This document shows, in pieces, positions 27,254 to 35,993 of a DNA stretch of 64,000 nucleotides (position 1 is its first letter; the number at the start of each line of letters is the position of its first letter). Position numbers and translations under genes: made by a program. This stretch comes from Duganella radicis (GTDB lineage: Bacteria; Pseudomonadota; Gammaproteobacteria; Burkholderiales; Burkholderiaceae_D): the NCBI RefSeq assembly GCF_009720825.1, contig NZ_WNKY01000001.1:712788-776787 (forward strand), written 5' to 3'. Under the pieces are notes generated by a model that was given only the letters and a program-made list of their open reading frames with translations, did not search any database and had not been told where the DNA came from.

Positions 27254-28287
27254 GGCGTCTGCGACTTGGGTGCGGCTGCCGGCGTGCTCATTTTCCACGC
27301 CGCCAGCACCGCGCCACCAACCAGCAGCGATAGCGCCAGCGGCTTGCCGCGTGTGGTCAGATAGGTGTAGGCCGAACGCTCCAGCACCGGGTTTTCGTGG
27401 CCGCCTTGGCGCTGCTGTAGCTCGATGCCGTTAGGCTGGTACAGCGCATCGCTGCGGTCCGGCGCCGAAGGCAGGTGTTTCTGCTGCTGACGGTACATCA
27501 ACAGGTTCATGACTTTGTCCAGCATGCGCGGCATGGCCTGCGCTTCCAGCGCCACCATCTTGGCCGCGCCGCCAACGAAGATGTCGCGCTGCTGGTGCTC
27601 GGCCGCGAACAGGATGGCGTCCGCCACCAGTTCTGGCGCGTACAAGGGCGCTGGCAGCTCCGGCTCGTTCTTCATGTAGTTGCGCGCGTGCGGCACGAAC
27701 ATGGTGTCGATGCCGGCCGGCTTGATCAGCGTGACCGAGATCGGCAAGTCTTCCTTTTCCACCTCCATGCGCAGACTGTCGGTAAAGCCTTTGACCGCGT
27801 GCTTGGATGCGGAGTACATGCCCTGCAACGGCACCGAGCGTTCCGACAACTCGCTGCCCAGATTGATAATGGCTCCGCCGTTCTCGCGCATCAGCTTCAG
27901 CGCCACCAGAGAGCCGTTGACCACGCCCCAGAAATTCGTCTGGAACAGTTTATGATGATCTTCCAGCGGCACGTCCAGATAGCGGCCGAAGATGGAAATG
28001 CCAGCGTTGTTGATCCAGCTGTCGATGCGACCGTAGCGCTGGATGGCGGCACGGCCGAGCGCCGCTATCTCGTCGTGCGAACCGACATCGGTCGGCACCG
28101 CCAGCGCCTCGTGGCCGCCTGCGCGCAACTCGGCGGCCAGCTTGTCGAGCGCCTCGCTGTCGCGCGCGGCCAATACCAGTTTCGCCCCCTTGCCCGCCGC
28201 CATGCGCGCGGTGGTCAGCCCGATGCCGCTGGTGGCGCCGGTGATGACGATGACTTGTGAACTGAGTTTCTTCAAACGGATAGCCAT
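27250..28287 (-). CDS. SDR family oxidoreductase with C-terminal membrane segment
   Basis: 345 residues from the ATG at 28287, preceded by an ideal AAGGAGG site. The Rossmann motif is TGATSGIG near residue 17, NNAG near 93, and the active-site Ser/Tyr/Lys are in NLGSELSERSVPLQGMYSASK. The C-terminal 60 residues add a segment not found in short SDRs, ending in a hydrophobic stretch (PLALSLLVGGAVLAAWKM) that may anchor it to the membrane. The substrate is unknown; similar 330-350 residue proteins are annotated only as SDRs. The gene is convergent with the Pat-like gene and divergent from the truncated Rpn-like gene. Confidence 0.88.
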   Translation of the reverse strand: MAIRLKKLSSQVIVITGATSGIGLTTARMAAGKGAKLVLAARDSEALDKLAAELRAGGHEALAVPTDVGSHDEIAALGRAAIQRYGRIDSWINNAGISIFGRYLDVPLEDHHKLFQTNFWGVVNGSLVALKLMRENGGAIINLGSELSERSVPLQGMYSASKHAVKGFTDSLRMEVEKEDLPISVTLIKPAGIDTMFVPHARNYMKNEPELPAPLYAPELVADAILFAAEHQQRDIFVGGAAKMVALEAQAMPRMLDKVMNLLMYRQQQKHLPSAPDRSDALYQPNGIELQQRQGGHENPVLERSAYTYLTTRGKPLALSLLVGGAVLAAWKMSTPAAAPKSQTP

Positions 28288-28425
28288 TGAGTCCTCCTTA
28301 AAGTGAACGAACAGTGTCTGCCCACCGCAGCCCACCTTCTGTGCGAGACCTCTCATGACAAAAAAGTTGTTTGCCTTTTGTCATACAGCAGAGAACGATC
28401 TGCGCGCAGACTGTGCGGATGTCGA

Positions 28426-29187
28426 ATGCCACAACGCATGCGTGACTACAACTATCGGATAGCGGAGACGTATGGCTTGCCGGTAACCAGCCTGGTGCTA
28501 TTGGCCGACGACGATCCCGACTGGCGTCCGAACAGCTTTCATCAGCAATTGCCGGAAACGACGATTGAGTTTTCCTTCGGCACCGCCAAGCTACTCGACT
28601 ATGCGGGGGATCTTCAGGCGCTGGCGGCGTCTGACAATCCGATAGCCTGGGTCTCGCTGGCCCACTTGCTGACACAGCAAGCTCATCATGATGCTGACAA
28701 ACTCTATGCAGCCAAGCTGTACTTGACACGGCTGGTGTACCAGCATGACTGGCGCGAACGGCGCATAATCGTATTACTCAATGTAGTCGACTGGATGATG
28801 GCCTTACCCGATCTGTACCAGCGACGCTATCGGCAAGCCATCCTTCGATTTGGAAAGGAACCGACCATGAAACTAGTGCTTAGCCCAATGTGGCAATCAT
28901 TCGTTGACGACGGTATCAAAAAAGGCGTGAAACAAGGCATCAAGCAAGGCATCGAGCAAGGCGTCAAGCAAGGTCGCAAACAAGGCCGCAAACAAGGTCG
29001 GCAGGAAGGTGAGGAGTCGGGCCGCAAGAAAGGCGCGGCCGCACTTTTTGAACGGCAACTTGAGCGGCGTTTCGGAGCATTACCACAAGCCACCCGCAAG
29101 AAGCTCGCTCAAGCCAGCCTGGAACAAATAGAAGTCTGGAGCGATGCGTTGCCGACCGCGCAGACACTGAAGCAGATTTTTGGATAA
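28426..29187 (+). pseudogene. 5'-truncated Rpn/DUF4351-like transposase-nuclease remnant
   Basis: The remaining 253 codons match the C-terminal part of a common bacterial family of PD-(D/E)XK 'cytosolic' or Rpn-like proteins: QRMRDYNYRIAETYGLPVTSLVLLADD, then KLLDYAGDLQALAASDNPIAWVSLAHL, then the (K/E)QG repeat tail. In full-length relatives about 100 residues precede the QRM-YNYRI motif and contain the catalytic E-x-Q/K core. Here that part is missing; the frame stays open to 28303, but the codons upstream do not resemble it. The ATG at 28426 is arbitrary. Nuclease activity is therefore unlikely. No transposon ends are visible around it. Confidence 0.7.
28930..29001 (+). repeat. Six 12-bp in-frame direct repeats coding (K/E)QGx
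   Basis: Six consecutive 12-base units encode KQGI, KQGI, EQGV, KQGR, KQGR, KQGR. Such repeats are common in the tail of this protein family and can change length by slippage. Confidence 0.8.
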
Positions 29188-29314
29188 AAAACGAGACAGA
29201 CTCTCCGTGAAGATACTACGCCGCACCGGATAGCACTGACATTTCTACGGCGCCACCATCGACAAAACGCTGCACGGGTGAAAACATCCGGATCAGTGGC
29301 ATCAAAAGCTGATC

Positions 29315-30928
29315 TCAGAGCGATGCGACGATCAGCACCCGCTCGCCGCTGGCGTGCACGCGCATCGGCAACTGGCGCTGTCGCAGTTCGCGATACATGG
29401 CCGGCCGCATGATGGCATACTGCGGCTGGCCCTGCGCGGCACGGGCGCGCCAGCGCGCCATGAATTCCTCCAGCGTCGGGATGCCGAGTTGCGGCTCCTG
29501 TTGCAGGCCGAACGCCAGTTCATCGGTGTAGGCCACCGTGATCACCTTGTGCGCCATGTAGAACGTCATCGACTGTTCGTAGGCGCCGACCGAATAGACC
29601 GGCGTGGACGGCGTCAGCTCCGGCCGCAAAGCCTTCGCCATGGCGGCACCCGCCTCGCCGCGGCCATAAGGCTCGGTGGCGGCCAGCGACAATTGCGTCA
29701 GCGCCCAGCCGGAGCACGCCAGGGACAGGATCGCCGCCGTGCGCATGCCACGCCATTCAGCGGCCCACGCCATGCCCGCCCCAAGCAGCGCCGCCAGGCT
29801 GGCGCCCAACAGCAGGTGACGCACGCTGTCTACGCCCGGTGCAAACAGCGCCCCGCACAGGCCTGCGGTGCCGATAACAGCCAACAGCACGGCCAGCGCA
29901 AGCGCCGTATCGCGCGAGGCGGATTCCAGTTGACGACCAATCAGCAACGCCAGCGCCGGAAACACCGGGAGCATGTAGCCTGGCAGCTTGGAGCTGGAGT
30001 AGCTGAAGAATACGAGGATGAAGATGATCCAGATCGCCAGCAGTATCGCCGGCTGAAAACGCCCCGGCAGCCGGTGGCGCGCGGCGGCCACGCTGGCCGG
30101 CGCGATAGCGATCCACGGTGTGGCGGCAGGCAGCAACAGGACGAGGAAGTAGTACCACGGGCCTTCGCGGTGATGCTCTTTCAGGAAGAAGCGGTCCCAA
30201 TGCTCGTGGATGAAGAAGAACGCCGGCTGCTCAGGATTACGCGCCGCCACCAACAGGAACCACGGCAAGGCGATCAGCAGGAACAGGGGCAAGCCAACAC
30301 CGATATGCAGGCGGCGCAAGATGCCTCGGTCGCCGCTCAGCAGCGCATACAGCACCAGTACACCGCCGGGCAGCACAATGCCGATCAAGCCTTTGGCCAG
30401 CAAGGACAAGGCCATCGCCGCCCAGCACACCAGCATCCAGCACCGCCGTTGCGCCACTGTGGCATCGTCCTGCTGTGCGATCAGCAAGGCACACAGCGCA
30501 GCCGCCATGGTCACGGCCACACCCAGATCCAGTGAATTGAATTGCGATGCGCCGACCCAGAACACCATCGACGCCAGCACCATGGCCGCATACGCGCCGG
30601 CGCGGCCGCCAAACACGCGGGTCCCGGTATAGGCCACCATCAGCACGCCGAAAATGCCCGCCACGCCATTCCACAAACGCGCCTGCCAGTCGCCGATGCC
30701 GAACACCGCAAACGACAAGGCGCTCATCCATGTATGCAACGGCGGCTTTTCGAAGTATTTGATGCCGTTCAGCCGCGTGGTGATCCAGTCGCCACTGAGC
30801 AGCATCTCGCGCGCCATTTCAGCGTAACGGCCCTCATCCGGCGGCAGCAAGGTCCGCACGTTGAGCACGAGCAGCGACGCCACCATGAAAACGGCGGCCA
30901 GCAGATACCACGCGGTCTTCGAACGCAC
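29315..30928 (-). CDS. arnT: ArnT-like lipid A glycosyltransferase (GT-39/PMT family)
   Basis: 537 residues, close to the 550 of Escherichia coli ArnT. It has twelve or so hydrophobic segments, the first-loop motif PPDEGRYAEMAREML that holds the catalytic Asp/Glu of this family, and KYFEKPPLHTWM. ArnT moves 4-amino-4-deoxy-L-arabinose from undecaprenyl phosphate to lipid A on the periplasmic side and gives polymyxin resistance. Related bacterial GT-39 enzymes use other sugars. It follows the UDP-glucuronate decarboxylase gene by 4 bases and is last in the eight-gene run. Other arn genes are not adjacent, so the donor sugar is uncertain. Confidence 0.85.
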   Translation of the reverse strand: MRSKTAWYLLAAVFMVASLLVLNVRTLLPPDEGRYAEMAREMLLSGDWITTRLNGIKYFEKPPLHTWMSALSFAVFGIGDWQARLWNGVAGIFGVLMVAYTGTRVFGGRAGAYAAMVLASMVFWVGASQFNSLDLGVAVTMAAALCALLIAQQDDATVAQRRCWMLVCWAAMALSLLAKGLIGIVLPGGVLVLYALLSGDRGILRRLHIGVGLPLFLLIALPWFLLVAARNPEQPAFFFIHEHWDRFFLKEHHREGPWYYFLVLLLPAATPWIAIAPASVAAARHRLPGRFQPAILLAIWIIFILVFFSYSSSKLPGYMLPVFPALALLIGRQLESASRDTALALAVLLAVIGTAGLCGALFAPGVDSVRHLLLGASLAALLGAGMAWAAEWRGMRTAAILSLACSGWALTQLSLAATEPYGRGEAGAAMAKALRPELTPSTPVYSVGAYEQSMTFYMAHKVITVAYTDELAFGLQQEPQLGIPTLEEFMARWRARAAQGQPQYAIMRPAMYRELRQRQLPMRVHASGERVLIVASL

Positions 30929-30932
30929 GGCG

Positions 30933-31973
30933 TCAGTTCACCAGTTCTTTGGCGGCGGCCACCTGGCCGCGATAGGCGTCGAAGATTTTCTTCAGCGCGT
31001 CGGCCATGGTGGTGGTTGGTTTCCAGCCCAGTTCTTCGCAGGTGTTGGTGATCTTCGGCACGCGGTTCTTCACATCCTGGTAGCCGGCGCCATAGTAGGC
31101 GCCCGAGGTGGTCTCGACGATCTTGACCTTGGCGGCGCCGTCGGCGTACTCAGGGTATTTCGGCGCCAGTTCCAGCATCATGTTGGCCAGCTCGCGGATC
31201 GAGTAGTTGTTGACCGGGTTGCCGATGTTGTAGATCTTGCCGGTGGCGGCGCCGTTCTTGTTCTCGATGATCTTCATCAGCGCGTCGATGCCGTCGTCGA
31301 TGTCGGTGAAGGCGCGCTTCTGGTGGCCGCCGTCGACCAGCGAGATGTTCTCGCCACGGACGATGTGGCCGAAGAACTGGGTCACCACGCGCGACGAGCC
31401 TTCCTTCGGCGTGTGGATCGAATCCAGGCCGGCGCCGATCCAGTTGAATGGACGGAACAGGGTGAAGTTCAGGCCTTCCATGCCGTAGCCCCAGATCACG
31501 CGGTCCATCAGCTGCTTGGCGTTGGAGTAGATCCAGCGCGGCTTGTTGATCGGGCCGCAGATCAGTTCCGAGTTCTCGGGGTCAAATTCCTCGTCGTGGC
31601 ACATGCCGTACACTTCCGAGGTCGACGGGAACACCAGGTGCTTGCCGTACTTGGCGGCCGAACGCACGATGGGCAGGTTGGCTTCGAAGTCCAGTTCAAA
31701 CACGCGCAGCGGCGCTTTCACGTAGGTCGACGGGGTGGCGATGGCGACCAACGGCAGGATCACGTCGCACTTCTTGACGTGGTAATCCACCCATTCCTTG
31801 TTGATGGTGATGTCGCCTTCGAAGAAGTGCATGCGCGGATGACCCAGCAGATCGCCGATACGGTCCGTGCTCATGTCCATGCCGTACACATGCCAGTCGG
31901 TGGTTTCGAGGATACGCTTGGACAGGTGATGGCCGATAAAACCGTTCACGCCCAGAATGAGAACTTTTTTCAT
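30933..31973 (-). CDS. ArnA C-terminal-domain-like UDP-glucuronate decarboxylase
   Basis: 346 residues of the extended SDR family. The NAD motif is GVNGFIGHHL; the catalytic region FPSTSEVYGMC and the Tyr-Lys pair in WIYSNAKQLMDRV match the decarboxylase domain of ArnA (STSEVYG, YSVSKQLLDR in Escherichia coli). It converts UDP-glucuronate to UDP-4-keto-pentose, the first committed step to L-Ara4N. The formyltransferase half of ArnA is absent, so this is a stand-alone version. A PmrA-box-like site lies 49 bases upstream of the ATG. It is 4 bases ahead of arnT. Confidence 0.9.
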   Translation of the reverse strand: MKKVLILGVNGFIGHHLSKRILETTDWHVYGMDMSTDRIGDLLGHPRMHFFEGDITINKEWVDYHVKKCDVILPLVAIATPSTYVKAPLRVFELDFEANLPIVRSAAKYGKHLVFPSTSEVYGMCHDEEFDPENSELICGPINKPRWIYSNAKQLMDRVIWGYGMEGLNFTLFRPFNWIGAGLDSIHTPKEGSSRVVTQFFGHIVRGENISLVDGGHQKRAFTDIDDGIDALMKIIENKNGAATGKIYNIGNPVNNYSIRELANMMLELAPKYPEYADGAAKVKIVETTSGAYYGAGYQDVKNRVPKITNTCEELGWKPTTTMADALKKIFDAYRGQVAAAKELVN

Positions 31974-32021
31974 TTAACGCTACCGCTTAATTTCAGGATC
32001 GGGCATTCTGCCTGACCAAGT

Positions 32022-32038
32022 ATTAACGCAGCATTAAA
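32022..32038 (-). promoter_or_regulatory. PmrA-box-like direct repeat upstream of decarboxylase gene
   Basis: On the minus strand the sequence is TTTAAT, GCTGC, GTTAAT, close to the PmrA consensus YTTAAK-N5-YTTAAK (one mismatch in the second half-site). It overlaps the end of the sensor kinase gene and sits 49 bases before the decarboxylase start. A possible -10 (CAGAAT, complement of 32005-32010) lies about 11 bases downstream. This would allow a second, regulated promoter inside the run. Confidence 0.55.
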
Positions 32039-33344
32039 TTTTCGGAGTAGCGGGAAACAGTACCGTAACGCTCAAACCATGGTCTCCGTCCCCCGCGGCC
32101 AGAACGATATCCGCATGGTGATGATCGGCGATATTGCGCACGATCGACAGGCCCAGTCCCGCGCCCCACACCTGCTGGCCATCCGGGCGGTAGAAGCGGT
32201 CGAACAGGCGATTGCGGGATTCGGCCGGCACGCCAGGACCGTTGTCTCGCACGCGCAGCAGCGGACGGCCCTCCTCCAGGCCGGCCTGCAAATCGACCCG
32301 GCCGCCGCGCTGGGTATAGCGCAAGGCGTTGTCGACCAGATTATTCAACAGCACGCGCAGACTGTCTTCGTCGGCATCCACCAGCACCCGGCATGGCGCC
32401 TCGATGCCAAGGTCAATGTCGCGGCTCTCGGCCAGCGTGGAATGATCCGATACCGCATCGGCCAGCAACTGGCCCAGATCGACCGGTTTGCGCGGTGCCA
32501 CTGCCAGTGAGGTTTCGTGGCGCGCCAGGCTTAACAGCTGGCGCACCAGATGGGTGCTGCGGTCCAGCCGCTCATCCAGCTTGGCCAGCGCCAGCGCGCG
32601 TGCCTCATCGTTGGGCGCGCGTTCGACCAGTTGCAATTGCAGCTTCAGCGCGGTGAGCGGCGAGCGTAGTTCGTGCGCTGCATCGGCCACAAAGGTGCGC
32701 TGCGCGGTCATGGCATCGTCGAACTGCCGCATCAGGGTGTTGAGCGCCAGCGCCACCGGGCGCAGTTCGGGCGACAGATCGTCGGTGGGCAGCGGTTCCA
32801 GCGCCGATGGCGACCGCCCCTGCACCGCTTGCGCCAGCCGATGCAAGGGGCCGAGGGCACGCCCCACCACCACGACCACCAACACGCCCAGCACCAGCGC
32901 AAACACAATCAGCGGCGCACCGGAACGCAGCGCCATTTCCGCCGCCAGCTTGTTGCGCACCGCCAGCGGCTGCGCCACCTGCACATAGCGTCCGCGCCGC
33001 TGCTCGCCGTACAGGCGCCAGTGATGGCCGTCGATCTTGACGGTGGTGAAGCCTTGCACCGCGTAGCGCGGCAATGGCGGCAGGCCGTGGGTGGCATGCA
33101 CTTCCATGCCCTGCTCATCCCAGGCTTGCAGGACAAATTCTTCTTCGGGATCTTCTGCTGCCGGCAAGCCACTGTCGGGCGCGAATTCGTTAGGCAGTGC
33201 CACCGCCAGCTGGCGCAGTTGCAGGTCGGCCAGTTCGTTGGTTTCCATCCGCAAAGAGCGATACAGCAAAGCGCCGGCGCCCAACACGCACACCACGGTG
33301 GCGCCCAGCAAGCCAATCAGCAATTGCTGGCGTATGGTTTTCAC
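32034..33344 (-). CDS. PmrB/QseC-like sensor histidine kinase
   Basis: 436 residues: N-terminal membrane helix (about 8-30), periplasmic region to about residue 140 rich in Asp/Glu (SGLPAAEDPEEEF), second helix (143-162), HAMP-like linker, phosphoacceptor His-224 in DAAHELRSPLTALK, and an ATPase domain with NNLVDNALRYT, DNGPGVP and GAGLGLSI. The acidic periplasmic patch is compatible with sensing cations or peptides, as in PmrB, but that is inference. The start overlaps the response regulator stop by 4 bases. It is the kinase of that regulator. Confidence 0.92.
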   Translation of the reverse strand: MKTIRQQLLIGLLGATVVCVLGAGALLYRSLRMETNELADLQLRQLAVALPNEFAPDSGLPAAEDPEEEFVLQAWDEQGMEVHATHGLPPLPRYAVQGFTTVKIDGHHWRLYGEQRRGRYVQVAQPLAVRNKLAAEMALRSGAPLIVFALVLGVLVVVVVGRALGPLHRLAQAVQGRSPSALEPLPTDDLSPELRPVALALNTLMRQFDDAMTAQRTFVADAAHELRSPLTALKLQLQLVERAPNDEARALALAKLDERLDRSTHLVRQLLSLARHETSLAVAPRKPVDLGQLLADAVSDHSTLAESRDIDLGIEAPCRVLVDADEDSLRVLLNNLVDNALRYTQRGGRVDLQAGLEEGRPLLRVRDNGPGVPAESRNRLFDRFYRPDGQQVWGAGLGLSIVRNIADHHHADIVLAAGDGDHGLSVTVLFPATPKI

Positions 33345-34003
33345 GGCACCGCCGCGATCTTGTAGCCTACGCCGCGCACATTCTTGATGAAGTCCGAGCC
33401 GAACTTCTTGCGCAGGTGGTGAACGTAAACGTCGACGGTATTGCTTTCCACTTCGGCATTCCAGCCGTACAGCTTTTCTTCCAGCTGCGACTTTGAGACG
33501 ACCTTGCCGGGATGGTCCAGCAGCGCGCGCAACACCGAGAACTCGCGCGCCGACAGCTTGACCAGATGGCCCTCGAACGTGGCCTCATGACTGGCAAGAT
33601 CCAGCTTCAAGCCGCCGTGCTCGATGACGGAGCGCGTGCGATTGACGCGCCGGCGCAGCAGCGCGCGGATGCGCGCCAGCAGCTCATCCAGGTCGAAGGG
33701 TTTGACGAGGTAATCGTCGGCGCCTGCGTCAAGGCCTTCCACGCGCGCCGGCGTGCCGTCGCGCGCGGTGATGATCAGCACCGGCAAGTCGTCGCCGCGC
33801 GCACGGGCGGCGCGCAGTACTTCCATGCCTTGCTTGCCCGGCAGCCCGAGGTCCAGCAGCATCAGGTCATAGGCGACGCCGGACAATGCCAGTTCAACAT
33901 CGCCGCCATTGCGCACCCAGTCGACCGCGTAGCTTTCGCCACGCAGGCCTTCCTCGATGCTCTCGCCGATCATCGGATCGTCTTCGACCAGCAGCAAGCG
34001 CAT
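33341..34003 (-). CDS. OmpR-family response regulator (PmrA/QseB-like)
   Basis: 220 residues. The receiver domain has Asp-51 as phosphoacceptor (LMLLDLGLPGKQG), acidic pocket EDD (7-9), Thr in IITARD and Lys in YLVKPFD. A winged-helix DNA-binding domain follows (residues 125-220, SNTVDVYVHHLRKKFG). PmrA-type regulators bind paired TTAA half-sites, and such a site is found upstream of the decarboxylase gene. It is translationally coupled to the kinase and lies 16 bases downstream of the LTA-synthase-like gene. Confidence 0.93.
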   Translation of the reverse strand: MRLLLVEDDPMIGESIEEGLRGESYAVDWVRNGGDVELALSGVAYDLMLLDLGLPGKQGMEVLRAARARGDDLPVLIITARDGTPARVEGLDAGADDYLVKPFDLDELLARIRALLRRRVNRTRSVIEHGGLKLDLASHEATFEGHLVKLSAREFSVLRALLDHPGKVVSKSQLEEKLYGWNAEVESNTVDVYVHHLRKKFGSDFIKNVRGVGYKIAAVP

Positions 34004-34019
34004 GGCGGCTTCCTTCTAC

Positions 34020-35993
34020 TTACTTCGCCGAAGGCGGCAGCTTGTAGCGCTGCTCGCGGTACAGGATGGAGGGCAGCACCACATGCGACATGGCTTTGTC
34101 CACCAGCTGCGCATCCGGCACGCCGCCGGTGGTCAGCACGCCGGTCGCCGCGTCGTACTGGCCAGCCAACGGCGCCTGCCCCGGACGCAGAATGGTGGCG
34201 GACGAACCTTCCAGCCATGCGAAGTAGTTATCAAACTGAATCAGCGCACGGCCCGGCATTTCGCTATCGCGCGCCAGATCGCGGCCTATCATCGGATGCT
34301 CGGTCGACTGGCCGATCAGCGACAGCAGCGTCGGGGCCAGATCGACCTGGCTGGCGATGGTGGTGATGCGCTTCGGCTGCACATCCGCGCCCAGGATCAG
34401 GCCCGGGATGTGGAACTTCTTGATCGGCACCAGGCTGTCGCCATACACGCGGTTATCGTGGTCGGCCACGATCAGGAACACCGTATCCTTCCAGTATTCC
34501 TGCTTCTTCGCCTCGGCGATAAAGCGGCCCAGCGCATAGTCTGCGTATTTGACGGCATTGTTCACGGTCTGCTTTTCCGCATCGTGCAGCTTGATGCGGC
34601 CGTCCGGGAACTGGAACGGCTCGTGGTTGGACGACGAGAAAATCAGGCTGAAGAACGGCTTGCCGCTGGCATGCAAGGTTTTCAAACGCTCCAGCGACTT
34701 GTCGAACAAGTCCTCATCCGAGGCGCCCCAGCTGCCTTCAAATACCGGATTCATGTCGCGGCGATCCACCACTTTCTGGAAGCCGTTACCGGTGAAGAAG
34801 CTGCGCATATTGTCGAAGTGTGCTTCGCCACCATACACGAACTCCGTGTGGTAGCCCTGTTTGCCCAGGCCTGCGGCCAGCGTGTAGAAGTTCTGCTGCG
34901 CCAGCGACAGCTTGACCACACTACGCGCGGGCGTCGGCGGATAGCCCGCCACCACAGCCTCGATGCCGCGCACCGATCGGGTGCCGGTAGCGTACAGCTG
35001 CTCGAACCACCAGCCTTCCTTCTTCAGCTTTTCCAGTTCCGGCGTGACCGGCAGGCCACCCAGCGATTCCACAAAGGTCGCACCCAGACTCTCTTCCAGC
35101 ACGATCACGAGGTTGAGCGGCTTGTCACGCTGCACCGCTGCCACTTGCTTGTGTAGCGTCGGCAGATCGGCGGAGGTGAACTGCTGATCGCGCAGCCATG
35201 GCGCGCTCTTCACCACTTCAAACACCTTCTCGCGCGGGTACTTGCCATAGATTTCGGACGAATTGGCTTCGTGGCTCATGGCGTTAATCGCATCCAGCAC
35301 CGACCACGGCGAGTTGATGATCAGGGAGTTGACCATGGCATCGCCGGTCAGCGCGAACAGCGCCGGATTGGCCGGACGGTGCGCGGTGGTGGAACGGATC
35401 TGGAACACCACCAGCAGCACCAGCAGCGGCCACAGGGCCAGCAGCTTCAATGGACGCCAGACGCTGATGTTGGCCGAAGCAGCTTTCAGCAGCTTGAAGA
35501 TCGCAGTCCCCAACAGCACCGTAAAGCCGACACCCAGAATCAAGGCAATGCGGAAGCCATGCCACAAGGTGGACATCACCTCGGCCGGATACGACAGGTA
35601 TTCAACGAACAGGCGGTTCGGACGCACGTCGTATTGCATCACGAACTGCGGCGTGGACAGCTCCATGAAGACGATGAAGATCAGGGCCAGCGTGCCCCAG
35701 GCCACCGTGACATTCTTCCACAGGCCCAGCGTCTTCTTATGCGCCAGCAGCGGCGACAGCACCAGCGGCAAGGCGATCAGGTAGCCGAGCATGATCAAGT
35801 CGGCGCGCACGCCCTGCACCATGATCTGGCCGAGGATACCGGTGGCCGACACGCGATCCCACTGCCACGCCACCAGACCGGCACGCGACAGCGAGAAGAT
35901 GATCAGTCCAAGCAGCAGCAGTTGCAGCAAGCCTGCGAACGGACCGGCCCACAGCGTCAGCTTTTCCAGCCGCGATGCTAAACGCTGCAACAT
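34020..35993 (-). CDS. LTA-synthase-like phosphoglycerol/phosphoethanolamine transferase
   Basis: 657 residues from the ATG at 35993, which overlaps the TAA of the upstream gene (TAATG). Five membrane segments occupy the first 200 residues; the rest is a periplasmic alkaline-phosphatase-fold domain. Metal-binding and catalytic residues are visible: Glu-300 or Glu-301 in VLEESLG, candidate nucleophile Thr-338 in TGTRSVRGIEA, NHEPF, and the Asp-His pair in VADHDNRVYG. Enzymes of this group move phosphoglycerol or phosphoethanolamine from phospholipid to a glycan or lipid A. The acceptor is unknown here. The gene follows three membrane or envelope genes and precedes the PmrAB-like pair. Confidence 0.88.
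   Translation of the reverse strand: MLQRLASRLEKLTLWAGPFAGLLQLLLLGLIIFSLSRAGLVAWQWDRVSATGILGQIMVQGVRADLIMLGYLIALPLVLSPLLAHKKTLGLWKNVTVAWGTLALIFIVFMELSTPQFVMQYDVRPNRLFVEYLSYPAEVMSTLWHGFRIALILGVGFTVLLGTAIFKLLKAASANISVWRPLKLLALWPLLVLLVVFQIRSTTAHRPANPALFALTGDAMVNSLIINSPWSVLDAINAMSHEANSSEIYGKYPREKVFEVVKSAPWLRDQQFTSADLPTLHKQVAAVQRDKPLNLVIVLEESLGATFVESLGGLPVTPELEKLKKEGWWFEQLYATGTRSVRGIEAVVAGYPPTPARSVVKLSLAQQNFYTLAAGLGKQGYHTEFVYGGEAHFDNMRSFFTGNGFQKVVDRRDMNPVFEGSWGASDEDLFDKSLERLKTLHASGKPFFSLIFSSSNHEPFQFPDGRIKLHDAEKQTVNNAVKYADYALGRFIAEAKKQEYWKDTVFLIVADHDNRVYGDSLVPIKKFHIPGLILGADVQPKRITTIASQVDLAPTLLSLIGQSTEHPMIGRDLARDSEMPGRALIQFDNYFAWLEGSSATILRPGQAPLAGQYDAATGVLTTGGVPDAQLVDKAMSHVVLPSILYREQRYKLPPSAK

Noticed and set aside
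24590..27298. 902-codon open frame on the minus strand
   Set aside because: Antisense to the Pat-like gene, which has clear domains; the shadow has no motifs and is dominated by His, Gln and Arg.
28303..28425. Coding extension upstream of the Rpn-like fragment
   Set aside because: The frame is open but the residues do not match the family, and it overlaps the promoter side of the SDR gene.
28426..29187. Active mobile element
   Set aside because: No terminal inverted repeats, target duplications or intact transposase are visible.
29188..29314. Possible RNA gene or terminator in the 127-base gap
   Set aside because: Only a weak 6-bp dyad (GATCAG/CTGATC) is visible; no tRNA-like fold and no T-run.
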